A stretch of 64,000 bases of DNA from Streptomyces sp. CNQ-509 (lineage in GTDB: Bacteria > Actinomycetota > Actinomycetes > Streptomycetales > Streptomycetaceae), in the NCBI RefSeq assembly GCF_001011035.1, contig NZ_CP011492.1, forward strand, positions 5,129,001-5,193,000, in the 5' to 3' direction. Position 1 is the stretch's first letter; each line of letters begins with the position of its first letter. Of the stretch, positions 17,877 to 25,751 are shown piece by piece. The notes under the pieces were generated by a model. That model was not told the origin of the DNA, searched no databases, and worked only from the letters and a program-made list of their open reading frames with translations. The position numbers and the translations under genes were made by a program.

Positions 17877-18560
17877 TCAGCGGCGGCGGGGTGAGGCCAG
17901 CAGGTACATCCCGCCGTCGCGTTCCGGGTGTTCGGAGACCTGCCACCCCGCCGCCTCCAGCACCCCCGCGGCCCGTACCAGCTCCCGCAGGGCCGGCCCG
18001 GGCCGCCAGTCGACCCGCACCGCCTCCGGCTGGTGCGCGGCGGGGGTGACGGCGTAGCCGCCGGTCACGTCAGTGGCCGGGGGCAGGCCGCCGGCCTCCA
18101 GCGCGAGGGCGACGGCCGACGCCAGATGCGTACGCTCCCAGGCGCACGGCACGTCGGTGGCGCCGTCGGCGTTGGTGAGCCGGCGCAGCTCGGCGAGGCC
18201 CTCCCACGCGCTGCGCACCTCGCGCGCGCGGGCGGCGGCGTCGGGCGGGGCGGGCTCGCCGCCGGTACGGGCCGCGAACACCCCGGGCTCTGCCGGGACC
18301 CGGCTGCCCTCCGGCTCGTCTGCGGCGCCGGCGCCGGCTGCGGCTTCGGCTTCGGCTTCGGCTACGGCGAGCAGCCGGTCACGCAGTTCGCGGCCCGCGG
18401 GGGTGAGGTAGTGGCGGTGCGGCGGGCGCGGATGCCGTACCGCGAGACCGCCGTCCACCAGCCCTTCCAGCACGCGGTCGCTCGCGCGCACCAGCCCGGT
18501 CGCGGCGTCGGCCCCGGCCACGGCCCGGCGCCGGGCGGGCGTCAACTTGGCGGTGCTCAT
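17877..18560 (-). CDS. Hypothetical protein with possible winged-helix N-terminus
   Basis: 227 residues starting MSTAKLTPARRR. The first 70 residues read like a winged-helix segment (ASDRVLEGLVDGGLAV, then HRHYLTPAGRELRDRLL), as in PadR/MarR-like proteins. A Glu/Ala-rich stretch follows, and the last 120 residues form a separate domain with no motif I recognise. It is a single gene, convergent with the ABC operon. A DNA-binding role is an inference from the N-terminus only. Confidence 0.7.
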   Translation of the reverse strand: MSTAKLTPARRRAVAGADAATGLVRASDRVLEGLVDGGLAVRHPRPPHRHYLTPAGRELRDRLLAVAEAEAEAAAGAGAADEPEGSRVPAEPGVFAARTGGEPAPPDAAARAREVRSAWEGLAELRRLTNADGATDVPCAWERTHLASAVALALEAGGLPPATDVTGGYAVTPAAHQPEAVRVDWRPGPALRELVRAAGVLEAAGWQVSEHPERDGGMYLLASPRRR

Positions 18561-18661
18561 GGCACCACGGTACGCAGTCGCCGCGTACCCCCTTCCTCGT
18601 ACCGTCCCGGCTGCTGCCGCGACGGGCCCCAGCCGCTCCGGGAAGGCTGCCTGAACGCCCG

Positions 18662-18679
18662 TTACTCCCCTGGGAGTAA
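18662..18679. promoter_or_regulatory. Perfect 8+8 inverted repeat upstream of the LLM oxidoreductase
   Basis: TTACTCCCCTGGGAGTAA consists of arms TTACTCCC and GGGAGTAA around CT. It lies about 80 bp before the gene at 18761, a typical operator position, in a stretch that also includes TTGACT. The cognate regulator is unknown. Confidence 0.5.
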
Positions 18680-18760
18680 GAATGTTGACTCCTGTGGACG
18701 GACGACCGGCACACGCCGTCACAGGCAGACTGCGTGTAAGCGACGAGGAGGCCGCCCACC

Positions 18761-19660
18761 ATGCGCATCAGCATCAACGTCACCGACTTCTCCTGGCCCG
18801 GCGGTCCCACGGCCCTCGCGCCCGCGCTCGCCGAGGTCGCCGGCGCGGCGGACACGGCGGGCGTGGACACCGTGTGGGTCGGTGACCACCTGCTGCAGGC
18901 CGACCCCACGTGCACGCCGGACGAGCCGGTGCTGGAGGCGTACACCACCCTCGGCTACCTGGCCGCGCGCACCGAGCACGTCCGCATCGGCACGATGGTC
19001 ACCGGCGTCACCTACCGCCCGCCCGCGCTGCTCGTCAAGGCCGTCACCACCCTCGACGTGCTCTCCGGCGGCCGCGCCTGGCTCGGCCTCGGCGCCGGCT
19101 ACCGCGAGGACGAGGCGTACGCGATGGGCCTGTCCCTGCCGCCCGCGGTCGAGCGGGTCGAGCGGCTGGAGGAGACGCTGCGGCTGGCGCAGCAGATGTG
19201 GGCGGGCGACACCGGCGCGTTCGACGGGCGGCACTTCACGCTGGACTACCCGGTGTGCAGCCCGCAGCCGGTGCAGCGGCCGCGGCCCGCGGTGCTCGTC
19301 GGCGGTGTGGGCGACGGGCCGATGCTGCGGCTGGCGGCGCAGTACGCGGACGCGTGCAACTTCTTCGACGTACCGGACGGCGGCCTGACGCTCCGCCGCG
19401 AGCTGGACGTGCTCGCGGACCACTGCGCGGCGGCGGGGCGGCCGTTCTGGGAGGTGGAGAAGACGGTCACCGCCCGGATGGAGGTGGGGGAGCCGGCGGA
19501 GTCGGTGGCGGAGCGGTGCGAGTCGTTCGCGGAGTTCGGGATCGAGCACGTCGTGTTCGTCGCGGTCGGGCCGTGGTCGGTGGAGGCGGTCGAGACCGTG
19601 GGCGAGGCCGTGCCGGTGGTGGCGCAGATCAAGCCGAACAGCGAGGTGGGCGTCTGGTGA
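18761..19660 (+). CDS. LLM-class F420-dependent oxidoreductase
   Basis: 299 residues with a luciferase-like TIM barrel. The opening MRISINVTDFSW and VDTVWVGDHL, the TEHVRIGTMVTGVTYRPPALLVK segment and LGLGAGYREDE are typical of the actinobacterial F420-dependent subfamily. GAGGAGG sits just before ATG 18761. It would use F420 (or FMN) to oxidise or reduce an unknown small molecule. It is convergent with the methyltransferase gene at 19673 with only 12 bp between stops. Confidence 0.88.
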   Translation: MRISINVTDFSWPGGPTALAPALAEVAGAADTAGVDTVWVGDHLLQADPTCTPDEPVLEAYTTLGYLAARTEHVRIGTMVTGVTYRPPALLVKAVTTLDVLSGGRAWLGLGAGYREDEAYAMGLSLPPAVERVERLEETLRLAQQMWAGDTGAFDGRHFTLDYPVCSPQPVQRPRPAVLVGGVGDGPMLRLAAQYADACNFFDVPDGGLTLRRELDVLADHCAAAGRPFWEVEKTVTARMEVGEPAESVAERCESFAEFGIEHVVFVAVGPWSVEAVETVGEAVPVVAQIKPNSEVGVW

Positions 19661-19672
19661 GTCCGGCCGCCC

Positions 19673-20608
19673 TCACCCGCGCCGGAAGGTGACCACCGTC
19701 CCCGGCGTCACCGGCGCGGGCGCCTGCGGCGCCGCGGCCACCCGGCGCTCCCACTCCGCGAAGCCCGCCTCGATGTCGGCCTCCGGCATGTGCTCGAAGA
19801 TCGAGAACGCGCGCGTACGCAACCGGGCCAGCGCCCCCGCCCACGTCCCGGGCGCCGGCAGCCCGACTTCTCCCACCCTTTTCACCTCCCATCCCGCCGT
19901 CTCGAACGTAGCGCGCAGCACTGACAGCGGCTGGTAGAGCGCGGCGAGGACGTCGCGCCCGCGCGGGAAGGCGTCGAGGTACCACAAGTCGGGCAGCGAG
20001 CTGCTGGAGTCGTACGCGCCGCTGGGCGTCCGGGCCGTTGCCTGCAACCGCGACGAGCTGGCCACCGGCGAGGGCGCCGCCCGCGTGCTGGACCTGCTCA
20101 CCGACCGCGCGTGACCGCCTTCGTCGGCCACAGCGGCGTCGGCAAGACCACCCTGGTCAACGCGCTCGTGCGAGTCGGTGAGTTCGGTACGCAGCAGCAG
20201 GGTGCCGCCGGGCCGTACGACGCGGTGCAGCTCGCGCGCGCCGGCGGGCTTGTCCCGTACGTGATGCCAGACCAGGAAGCAGAGCGCGAAATCGGCCGAC
20301 TCGTCGGGCAGCGGCAGCGCCTCGGCCCGCCCCGGGACGTACGCGGCCCGCGGATGCGCGGCGTGGGCGACGGCCTGCTCGCGCATCCGCGCCGACGGCT
20401 CGGCCCCGGTGACCGGACCGCCGAACTCCGCGGCGAGCAGCGGCGTGAACCGCCCGGTGCCGGACCCGAGGTCCAGCGCGCGCAGCGGACGGGCGGCGGG
20501 CAGGCGGGTGGCGAAGGCGCGGGACCAGGCGGTGCGCTGGGCGTCGGTGAGGGCGCGGCCTGCGGCGTAAGTACGGTGGAGGCGGTGGTCGTAGTCCAGG
20601 GGGCGCAT
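19673..20608 (-). CDS. SAM-dependent methyltransferase interrupted in frame by a 165-bp rsgA-like insert
   Basis: 311 residues as it stands. Motif I is LDLGSGTGRF (about 45-54). Further class I methyltransferase features are ALPLPDESADFALC and VVRPGGTLLLRTELTDS. At that point 55 residues of Ser/Arg/Ala-rich sequence with no methyltransferase character appear, after which the normal reading resumes at LPDLWYLDAFPRGRDVLAALYQP. The 55 codons are the antisense of an RsgA-like GTPase fragment and are bounded by GAGTCG repeats. Frame is kept, so a full-length product is possible, but the insert lies between the SAM-binding core and the C-terminal region and may inactivate it. The start ATG 20608 has AGGA upstream. 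Confidence 0.8.
   Translation of the reverse strand: MRPLDYDHRLHRTYAAGRALTDAQRTAWSRAFATRLPAARPLRALDLGSGTGRFTPLLAAEFGGPVTGAEPSARMREQAVAHAAHPRAAYVPGRAEALPLPDESADFALCFLVWHHVRDKPAGARELHRVVRPGGTLLLRTELTDSHERVDQGGLADAAVADEGGHARSVSRSSTRAAPSPVASSSRLQATARTPSGAYDSSSSLPDLWYLDAFPRGRDVLAALYQPLSVLRATFETAGWEVKRVGEVGLPAPGTWAGALARLRTRAFSIFEHMPEADIEAGFAEWERRVAAAPQAPAPVTPGTVVTFRRG
20007..20012. repeat. GAGTCG direct repeat flanking the rsgA-like insert (partner at 20172-20177)
   Basis: GAGTCG occurs at 20007-20012 and 20172-20177, exactly 165 bp apart (55 codons). One copy plus the intervening sequence is the apparent insert; removing it restores a continuous methyltransferase reading. The repeat may be a target duplication or the microhomology used for insertion. 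Confidence 0.65.
20007..20171 (+). pseudogene. rsgA: Fragment of ribosome-assembly GTPase rsgA inserted in the methyltransferase gene
   Basis: Read on the plus strand, 20007 onward gives ESYAPLGVRAVACNRDEL, then LATGEGAARVLDLLTDR. After a 2-nt excess (GC at about 20109-20110) it continues VTAFVGHSGVGKTTLVNALV. The last part is the G1 P-loop of RsgA, whose circularly permuted GTPase domain has this loop in the middle of the protein. Both ends of the gene are missing and the frame is broken, so it cannot encode RsgA. The GTP-binding loop is unmistakable; matching the upstream half to RsgA is from memory of family sequences. Confidence 0.75.
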
Positions 20609-20706
20609 GCCGGTTCCTACCCGGCCGGGACCCGTTCGAGCGCTTCCGCTTCGCCCGGCGGACGGGCGGGGTGGGGAGTGGCCGCCACGCGCTAGTCTGG
20701 CCAGCC

Positions 20707-21537
20707 ATGTCGCTGAACGGCCCCGCACCGCCTACCGATTCCGCTTCCGCTTCCGCCCACGGGGGCGGTGCGGTGCTCGTGGCGGGCCTCGCGGCGGCGG
20801 GCGGCGGCTGGACCGACCGCCACCGCCACCCCGTGCCGCAACTGACGTGGGCGGGCAGCGGAGTCCTGATGGTGCGGGCGCTGGGCCGCACGTGGGTGCT
20901 GCCGGCGACGACGGCGCTGTGGATCCCCCCGGGCGTACGCCACGCGACGGGGACGGCGGGCACGACGGAGCCGCGGACGCTGTACGTCCGGTATCCGGGC
21001 CCGGCCCCGACGGCCGCCGACCCCCCGCTCCGTACGCGCCCGCCGGCGGACCGGCCCGGGTGGCCGGAGCCGACCGTCGTGGCCGTGACCCCGCTGCTGC
21101 GGGCCCTCAGCGACCACCTCGCCGACGACGCCCCCGCCCCGGCCGCCCGCGCCCGCGCGGAGGCCGTGCTCCTCGACCAGCTCGCCCCCGTCGCCCCGAC
21201 GCCGGTCCTGGCGCCCATGCCCCACGACCCCCGCCCCCGCGCCGTCGCCGAGGCCCTGCGCGACACCCCGGCGGACGCCCGCACGCTCGCGGAGTGGTCC
21301 CCGTACGCCGGCGCGGCGCCCCGCACGCTGGCGCGCCTCTTCGTCGCCGAGACGGGCATGCCCTTCGGCCGCTGGCGTACGCACCTGCGCCTCCAGGCGT
21401 CCCTGCCGCTGCTCGCCTCCGGCGCGACGGTGGCCACCGCCGCCCGGCACGTCGGCTACGCCTCGTCGAGCGCGTTCGTCGCGGCATTCCACCGCACCGT
21501 GGGGGCACCGCCGGGCACGTACTTCCCGCGCGACTGA
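20707..21537 (+). CDS. AraC-family regulator with N-terminal cupin sensor domain
   Basis: 276 residues. The N-terminal half has a cupin-like pattern (DRHRHPVPQLTWAGSG, WIPPGVRHATG). The C-terminal 100 residues carry the double helix-turn-helix: PRTLARLFVAETGMPFGRWR and ATAARHVGYASSSAFVAAFHR. It is divergent from the methyltransferase gene, with about 98 bp between starts. ATG 20707 lacks a clear ribosome site; a GTG at 20671 would add 12 residues. It probably regulates a neighbouring gene or a transporter elsewhere. Confidence 0.88.
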   Translation: MSLNGPAPPTDSASASAHGGGAVLVAGLAAAGGGWTDRHRHPVPQLTWAGSGVLMVRALGRTWVLPATTALWIPPGVRHATGTAGTTEPRTLYVRYPGPAPTAADPPLRTRPPADRPGWPEPTVVAVTPLLRALSDHLADDAPAPAARARAEAVLLDQLAPVAPTPVLAPMPHDPRPRAVAEALRDTPADARTLAEWSPYAGAAPRTLARLFVAETGMPFGRWRTHLRLQASLPLLASGATVATAARHVGYASSSAFVAAFHRTVGAPPGTYFPRD

Positions 21538-21569
21538 GGATCCGCGGACCGGGCACGTACCGTGTCCCC

Positions 21570-22526
21570 GTGCCAGCCTCCCGCCTCCGCCGCGCCGCCG
21601 TCCTCGTACTGGAAGGGGCCAAACCCCTCGACGCCGGCATCCCCGCGCAGGTCTTCAGCACCCGCCGGAGCATGCCGTACGAGGTCCGCGTCTGCGGCGC
21701 CGCACCGGGGCTGGTGGCCGGCGGCGACGGGCTCTCGTACCACGTCGCACACGGCCTGTCCGCGCTGACCTGGGCGGACATCGTCTTCGTACCCGGCTAC
21801 CGGTTCCCCGACCGCGACGACCCGCCGCCCGCCGTCACCGAGGCCCTGATCGCCGCCCACCGCCGCGGCGCCCGCCTCGCCGCCATCTCGACCGGCGCCT
21901 TCGCCCTCGCCGCCACCGGCCTCCTCGACGGCCGCCGCGCCACCACCCACTGGCACTACACGCGCGCGCTCGCCGCGAAGCACCCGGAGGTACGGGTCGA
22001 CGAGAACGTGCTCTTCGTCGACGAAGGCAGCGTCCTGACCTCCGCGGGCGCCGCCTCCGGCATCGACCTGTGCCTGCACATCCTCCGCGGTGACCTCGGC
22101 GTGGCCGCGTCCAACCACGCCGCGCGGCGCCTGGTGGCGGCCCCGTACCGCAGCGGCGGCCAGGCGCAGTACGTGCCGCGCAGCGTGCCGGAGCCGCTCG
22201 GCGAGCGGTTCGCCGCGACCCGGGAGTGGGCGCTGCACCGGCTCGGCGAGCCGCTGACGCTGGAGGCGCTGGCGCGGCACGCGGGGGTGTCGACGCGCAC
22301 GTTCTCGCGGCGCTTCGTGGACGACACCGGGTACACGCCGATGCAGTGGATCATGCGGGCGCGCATCGACGTGGCGCGCGAGCTGCTGGAGCGGTCCGAG
22401 CAGAGCGTGGAGCAGATCGCGGACCGCGTGGGCCTCGGCACGGGCGCCAACCTGCGGCTGCACTTCCAGCAGATTCTGGGGACGACGCCGAGCGAGTACC
22501 GGCGCACGTTCGCGCGGGGCGAGTAG
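21570..22526 (+). CDS. GlxA-family (DJ-1/PfpI-like plus AraC HTH) transcriptional regulator
   Basis: 318 residues. A glutamine-amidotransferase-like DJ-1 domain occupies about 5-170, with AAISTGAFALAATGLLDGRRATTHW; the usual nucleophile Cys position holds Ser. The AraC-type HTH follows at about 215-315 (STRTFSRRFVDDTGYTP, VEQIADRVGLGTGANLRLHF). The start is taken as GTG 21570, the only start just ahead of the domain. It reads towards a GAPDH gene 146 bp away, which could be a target. A second GlxA-type gene sits at 59819. Confidence 0.88.
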   Translation: MPASRLRRAAVLVLEGAKPLDAGIPAQVFSTRRSMPYEVRVCGAAPGLVAGGDGLSYHVAHGLSALTWADIVFVPGYRFPDRDDPPPAVTEALIAAHRRGARLAAISTGAFALAATGLLDGRRATTHWHYTRALAAKHPEVRVDENVLFVDEGSVLTSAGAASGIDLCLHILRGDLGVAASNHAARRLVAAPYRSGGQAQYVPRSVPEPLGERFAATREWALHRLGEPLTLEALARHAGVSTRTFSRRFVDDTGYTPMQWIMRARIDVARELLERSEQSVEQIADRVGLGTGANLRLHFQQILGTTPSEYRRTFARGE

Positions 22527-22672
22527 CTGGCGAGATCCTTGCGGAGGATGGCACCCGGGCCGCTGTCAGGGAGCGGCAGGGCGGGCGAACCTACGGGAAA
22601 GCGCAGAAACCCCGAAGGGACATCCACGGGAATCCCGTGGGGAGCCGCAGACACCCGGGAGGCAGGAAGCTC

Positions 22673-23671
22673 ATGACCCGCATCGCCATCAACGGATTCG
22701 GCCGCATCGGCCGCAACGTGCTGCGTGCGCTGCTGGAACGCGACAGCAGCCTCGACGTCGTCGCCGTCAACGACCTCGCCGAGCCCGCCGCCCTCGCGCG
22801 GCTCCTCGCCTACGACACCACCGCGGGCCGCCTCGGCCGCCCGGTCACGGCGGACGGCGACACCCTCGTCGTCGACGGCCGCCGCATCAAGGTGCTCGCC
22901 GAGCGGGAGCCGGCGAAGCTGCCGTGGGCCGATCTCGGCGTGGACGTGGTCCTCGAAGCCACCGGCCGCTTCACCGCGGCCACGGCCGCCCGCGCCCACC
23001 TCGACGCGGGCGCGCGCAAGGTCCTCGTCAGCGCCCCCTCCGCCGGCGCGGACGTCACCCTCGCGCCCGGCGTGAACACCGGGGCGTACGACCCGCAGGC
23101 CCACACCATCGTCTCGAACGCCTCCTGCACCACCAACGCGCTCGCCCCCCTGGCCGCCGTACTGGACGAACTCGCCGGCATCGAACACGGCTTCATGACC
23201 ACCGTGCACGCCTACACCCAGGAACAGAACCTCCAGGACGGCCCTCACCGCGACGCCCGCCGCGCCCGCGCCGCGGCCGTCAACATCGTCCCCACCACCA
23301 CGGGCGCCGCGAAGGCCATCGGCCTCGTACTCCCCGGCCTGGACGGCAGACTCTCCGGCGACTCGATCCGCGTCCCGGTCCCGGTCGGCTCGATCGTCGA
23401 ACTCAACACGACGGTCGCCCGCGACGTCACCCGCGAAGACGTCCTCGCCGCCTACCGCACGGCGGCGGAAGGCCCCCTGGCCGGCATCCTCGAATACTCC
23501 GAAGACCCCCTCGTCTCCGCCGACATCACCGGCAACCCGGCCTCCGCCGTCTTCGACTCGGCCCTCACCCGCGTCGACGGCCGCCACATCAAGGTAGTCG
23601 CCTGGTACGACAACGAATGGGGCTTCTCCCACCGGGTGATCGACACCCTCGAACTCCTCACCACCACCTGA
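22673..23671 (+). CDS. gap: Type I glyceraldehyde-3-phosphate dehydrogenase, accessory copy
   Basis: 332 residues. It oxidises glyceraldehyde-3-phosphate with NAD(P) and phosphate. Visible are the Rossmann start INGFGRIGRNVLRA, catalytic SNASCTTNALAP and HAYTQEQNLQDGPHRD with the catalytic His, and the C-terminal AWYDNEWGFSHRVIDT. The context, next to a GlxA-type regulator and away from pgk/tpi, suggests a secondary copy; in S. coelicolor the main glycolytic gap sits with pgk and tpiA (from memory). GGGAGG and GGAAG precede ATG 22673. Confidence 0.93.
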   Translation: MTRIAINGFGRIGRNVLRALLERDSSLDVVAVNDLAEPAALARLLAYDTTAGRLGRPVTADGDTLVVDGRRIKVLAEREPAKLPWADLGVDVVLEATGRFTAATAARAHLDAGARKVLVSAPSAGADVTLAPGVNTGAYDPQAHTIVSNASCTTNALAPLAAVLDELAGIEHGFMTTVHAYTQEQNLQDGPHRDARRARAAAVNIVPTTTGAAKAIGLVLPGLDGRLSGDSIRVPVPVGSIVELNTTVARDVTREDVLAAYRTAAEGPLAGILEYSEDPLVSADITGNPASAVFDSALTRVDGRHIKVVAWYDNEWGFSHRVIDTLELLTTT

Positions 23672-23771
23672 GTCCCGGGTTACGTATCCGGACCTGCCGG
23701 GGGCCGATCGGGGAAGGCCCCGGGGACGCCCCGACGCACGGGCACGGCCCCCGGCGGAGTCTGTTATTTCA

Positions 23772-23801
23772 TGGACATTTCAATTGGGTCGCCGGTAGAG
23801 T
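23772..23801 (+). promoter_or_regulatory. Vegetative-type promoter of the LPMO gene
   Basis: TGGACA (23772-23777) and TAGAGT (23796-23801) are separated by 18 bp and resemble a sigma-70/HrdB promoter. The CebR box starts immediately downstream, overlapping the expected transcription start. The ATG is at 23848. Confidence 0.55.
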
Positions 23802-23815
23802 TGGGAGCGCTCCCA
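23802..23815. promoter_or_regulatory. CebR box (cellobiose-responsive operator)
   Basis: TGGGAGCGCTCCCA is a perfect 14-bp palindrome identical to the CebR operator described in Streptomyces. CebR is the LacI-type repressor released by cello-oligosaccharides. It lies just after the -10 hexamer, so bound repressor would block the LPMO gene. Confidence 0.85.
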
Positions 23816-23847
23816 TCTGTCTTCACCGACCGGAACGGAGACCCCCC

Positions 23848-24522
23848 ATGCACAAGCCAAGCCACTCCGGCAGGCGCTCCCGGCGAGCCGTCCGCCGACC
23901 TCTCCAGGCGCTCACCCTGCTGGTTGCCGTGCTCGCCGGCGCGCTGGCCTGGACCAGCAGCGCTCAGGCCCACGGCACCGTCGTCGACCCGGCAACCCGC
24001 GCCTACCACTGCTGGGAGGAATGGGGAGACGACCACCTGAACCCGGCCATGGAGCAGGAGGACCCCATGTGCTGGCAGGCCTACCAGGCCAACCCCAACA
24101 CCATGTGGAACTGGATGAGCATGCTCCAGGACGGGCTGGGTGGAAAGTTCGAGGAACGGACTCCCAACGGGAAGCTCTGCAGCAACAACCACCAGAACTT
24201 CGAGAGCCTGAACAACCCCGGTCCCTGGACGACGACCGATGTCACCGACAACTTCTCGATCCACCTGTACGACCAGGCATCACACGGAGCCGACTTCTTC
24301 CGGGTCTACGTGAGCAAGCAGGGGTTCGACCCCAAGACCCAGGCTCTCGGCTGGGACGACCTCGACTTCATCACCGAGACGGGCAGCTACCCCCCGGCGT
24401 CCGACATCACGTTCCCCGTCCAGACCTCCGGCTACTCCGGACACCACATCGTCTTCACGATCTGGCAAGCCTCGCACCTGGACCAGGCCTACCTGATGTG
24501 CAGTGACGTGAACTTCGGCTGA
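23848..24522 (+). CDS. Secreted AA10 lytic polysaccharide monooxygenase
   Basis: 224 residues. A Sec signal peptide with Arg-rich n-region and hydrophobic core ends in SSAQA, exposing His42 as residue 1 of the mature enzyme (HGTVVDPATR). His146 in DQASHGADFFRVYVSKQGF is the likely second histidine-brace ligand. The C-terminal HHIVFTIWQASHLDQAYLMCSDV is typical of AA10. It cleaves cellulose or chitin oxidatively with copper and a reductant or peroxide outside the cell. No carbohydrate-binding module is attached. The CebR box makes cellulose the likelier substrate. GGAG lies 7 nt before ATG 23848. Confidence 0.93.
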   Translation: MHKPSHSGRRSRRAVRRPLQALTLLVAVLAGALAWTSSAQAHGTVVDPATRAYHCWEEWGDDHLNPAMEQEDPMCWQAYQANPNTMWNWMSMLQDGLGGKFEERTPNGKLCSNNHQNFESLNNPGPWTTTDVTDNFSIHLYDQASHGADFFRVYVSKQGFDPKTQALGWDDLDFITETGSYPPASDITFPVQTSGYSGHHIVFTIWQASHLDQAYLMCSDVNFG

Positions 24523-24552
24523 GCCGGAAGGCCCGTACGTACAGAACCCCAG

Positions 24553-24586
24553 CCGGCCCGGTGCCGTGAGCCCGGCACCGGGCCGG
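24553..24586 (+). terminator. Terminator after the LPMO gene
   Basis: CCGGCCCGGTGCC (24553-24565) pairs perfectly with GGCACCGGGCCGG (24574-24586) over an 8-nt loop, about 30 bp after the stop. Confidence 0.75.
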
Positions 24587-24665
24587 TGGGGAACGGAGCG
24601 AGCCGCCGGACGTCGGTTCCCCCGCGGAGGCGACCGGACCCCCACGACCGCGCCGCGGCACTCGT

Positions 24666-25751
24666 TCATCCCGGACCGCCGGAGTCGTCCTCCTCCCCCC
24701 TGGCGAGAAACCGGCGGCCCGCCGAGAGTTTGTCGAGGGCCTGCGGCGACCCCTTCAGCCGGTCGGCGAGGGCGTCGGCCATCACGATGAGGAAGTGCGA
24801 GTCCGCCGAGCGGGCGGAGAGATACGTCCGTACGAAGGCGAGATGCTGAGTGAACACGCGCTCGTCGTCGACGTAGACGGCCGCTGCCAGGGAATCCAGC
24901 AACCGGCCGAGAACCCCCGCGCCCTCCTCGTGCTCCATGCCGGAGACGGATCCCGTACCCGGGCCCGGGTGCATGTCCCGCAGCGCGGACGCCATGTGCT
25001 CCAGCAGCCCGGGTCGTTGCCTGACGAGCATCGCGTACGCCTCTACGGCATCCGCCTCGACCGACGACTCTCCGCGCAACACCGGCGGCCAGTGGCGCAT
25101 CAGTGCGTCCGCGGCGTCACGCGCGTCGGCCGCGTAGAGGTCCGCACCCAGCGCGTACGCCCATGTGCCCCCGGGACCGAACCCCGCCCCGCCCGTGACG
25201 ACGGGAACGCCGGCCCACCGGCAGATCTCGATCTGCCGGTGCGCGAGCGGGAGGTTCCAGGGCAGCGTGCACGAGAGAGCGACCACGTCGGGGCCGTGCT
25301 GGTGGACGTCCGAGAGGATCCCCTGCGGGGACACCGACCCGCCGAGTGAGCGCACGTCGAAGCCGTGCAGTCGCAGCACCTCGGTGAGGATCTGGGCGGG
25401 GAGGACGTGCCATTCGCCGTCGCTGCACGCCACCAGCACGTGGCCCCGTGAACCGGCCCCGCCGGGCAGGCGGATGGTGCCGCGGGCAGCGGCCGCTGCC
25501 GCCACCGCGTCGACGGTCTTCCTGCTGACATGGGTGGCCGCGTGCTCCTGCGATACCGTCCACTCGCCTGACTCCCACCGCGCACCGATCCTCACCTGCG
25601 CGGGCGCCACCAGCCGGAGCAGCACGTCCTCCGCGCTCACGCCGCCCGTCACCAGACCCACGGCCAGCTCGACCGCCGCGTCCTCGTCCGCGGCTGCCAG
25701 GCAGGCGTCGAAGCGGGCCCGGGCGGCTTCGGGGATCCGGGTCTCACTCAT
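24666..25751 (-). CDS. Cobalamin-binding sensor protein (CarH-like light sensor signature, no DNA-binding domain)
   Basis: 361 residues. A four-helix cobalamin cap domain (about 8-90) contains W59 followed nine residues later by E69-H70, the Wx9EH motif of adenosylcobalamin photoreceptors. The Rossmann-type B12 domain (about 103-225) has DGEWH (111-115) with the likely axial His, SLGGSVSP and VVTGGAGFG. The remaining 130 residues are helical and unassigned. There is no MerR-type DNA-binding domain, so the output is presumably protein-protein. The ATG overlaps the stop of the upstream phosphatase gene, implying coupling. Light sensing is inference from the motif. Confidence 0.82.
   Translation of the reverse strand: MSETRIPEAARARFDACLAAADEDAAVELAVGLVTGGVSAEDVLLRLVAPAQVRIGARWESGEWTVSQEHAATHVSRKTVDAVAAAAAARGTIRLPGGAGSRGHVLVACSDGEWHVLPAQILTEVLRLHGFDVRSLGGSVSPQGILSDVHQHGPDVVALSCTLPWNLPLAHRQIEICRWAGVPVVTGGAGFGPGGTWAYALGADLYAADARDAADALMRHWPPVLRGESSVEADAVEAYAMLVRQRPGLLEHMASALRDMHPGPGTGSVSGMEHEEGAGVLGRLLDSLAAAVYVDDERVFTQHLAFVRTYLSARSADSHFLIVMADALADRLKGSPQALDKLSAGRRFLARGEEDDSGGPG

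Noticed and set aside
20111..20695. Long plus-strand ORF beginning MTAFVGHSGVGKTTLVNALV, looking like a GTPase gene
   Set aside because: Only the first 20 or so residues are GTPase-like; the rest is antisense to the methyltransferase gene. It is the tail of the inserted rsgA fragment, not a gene.
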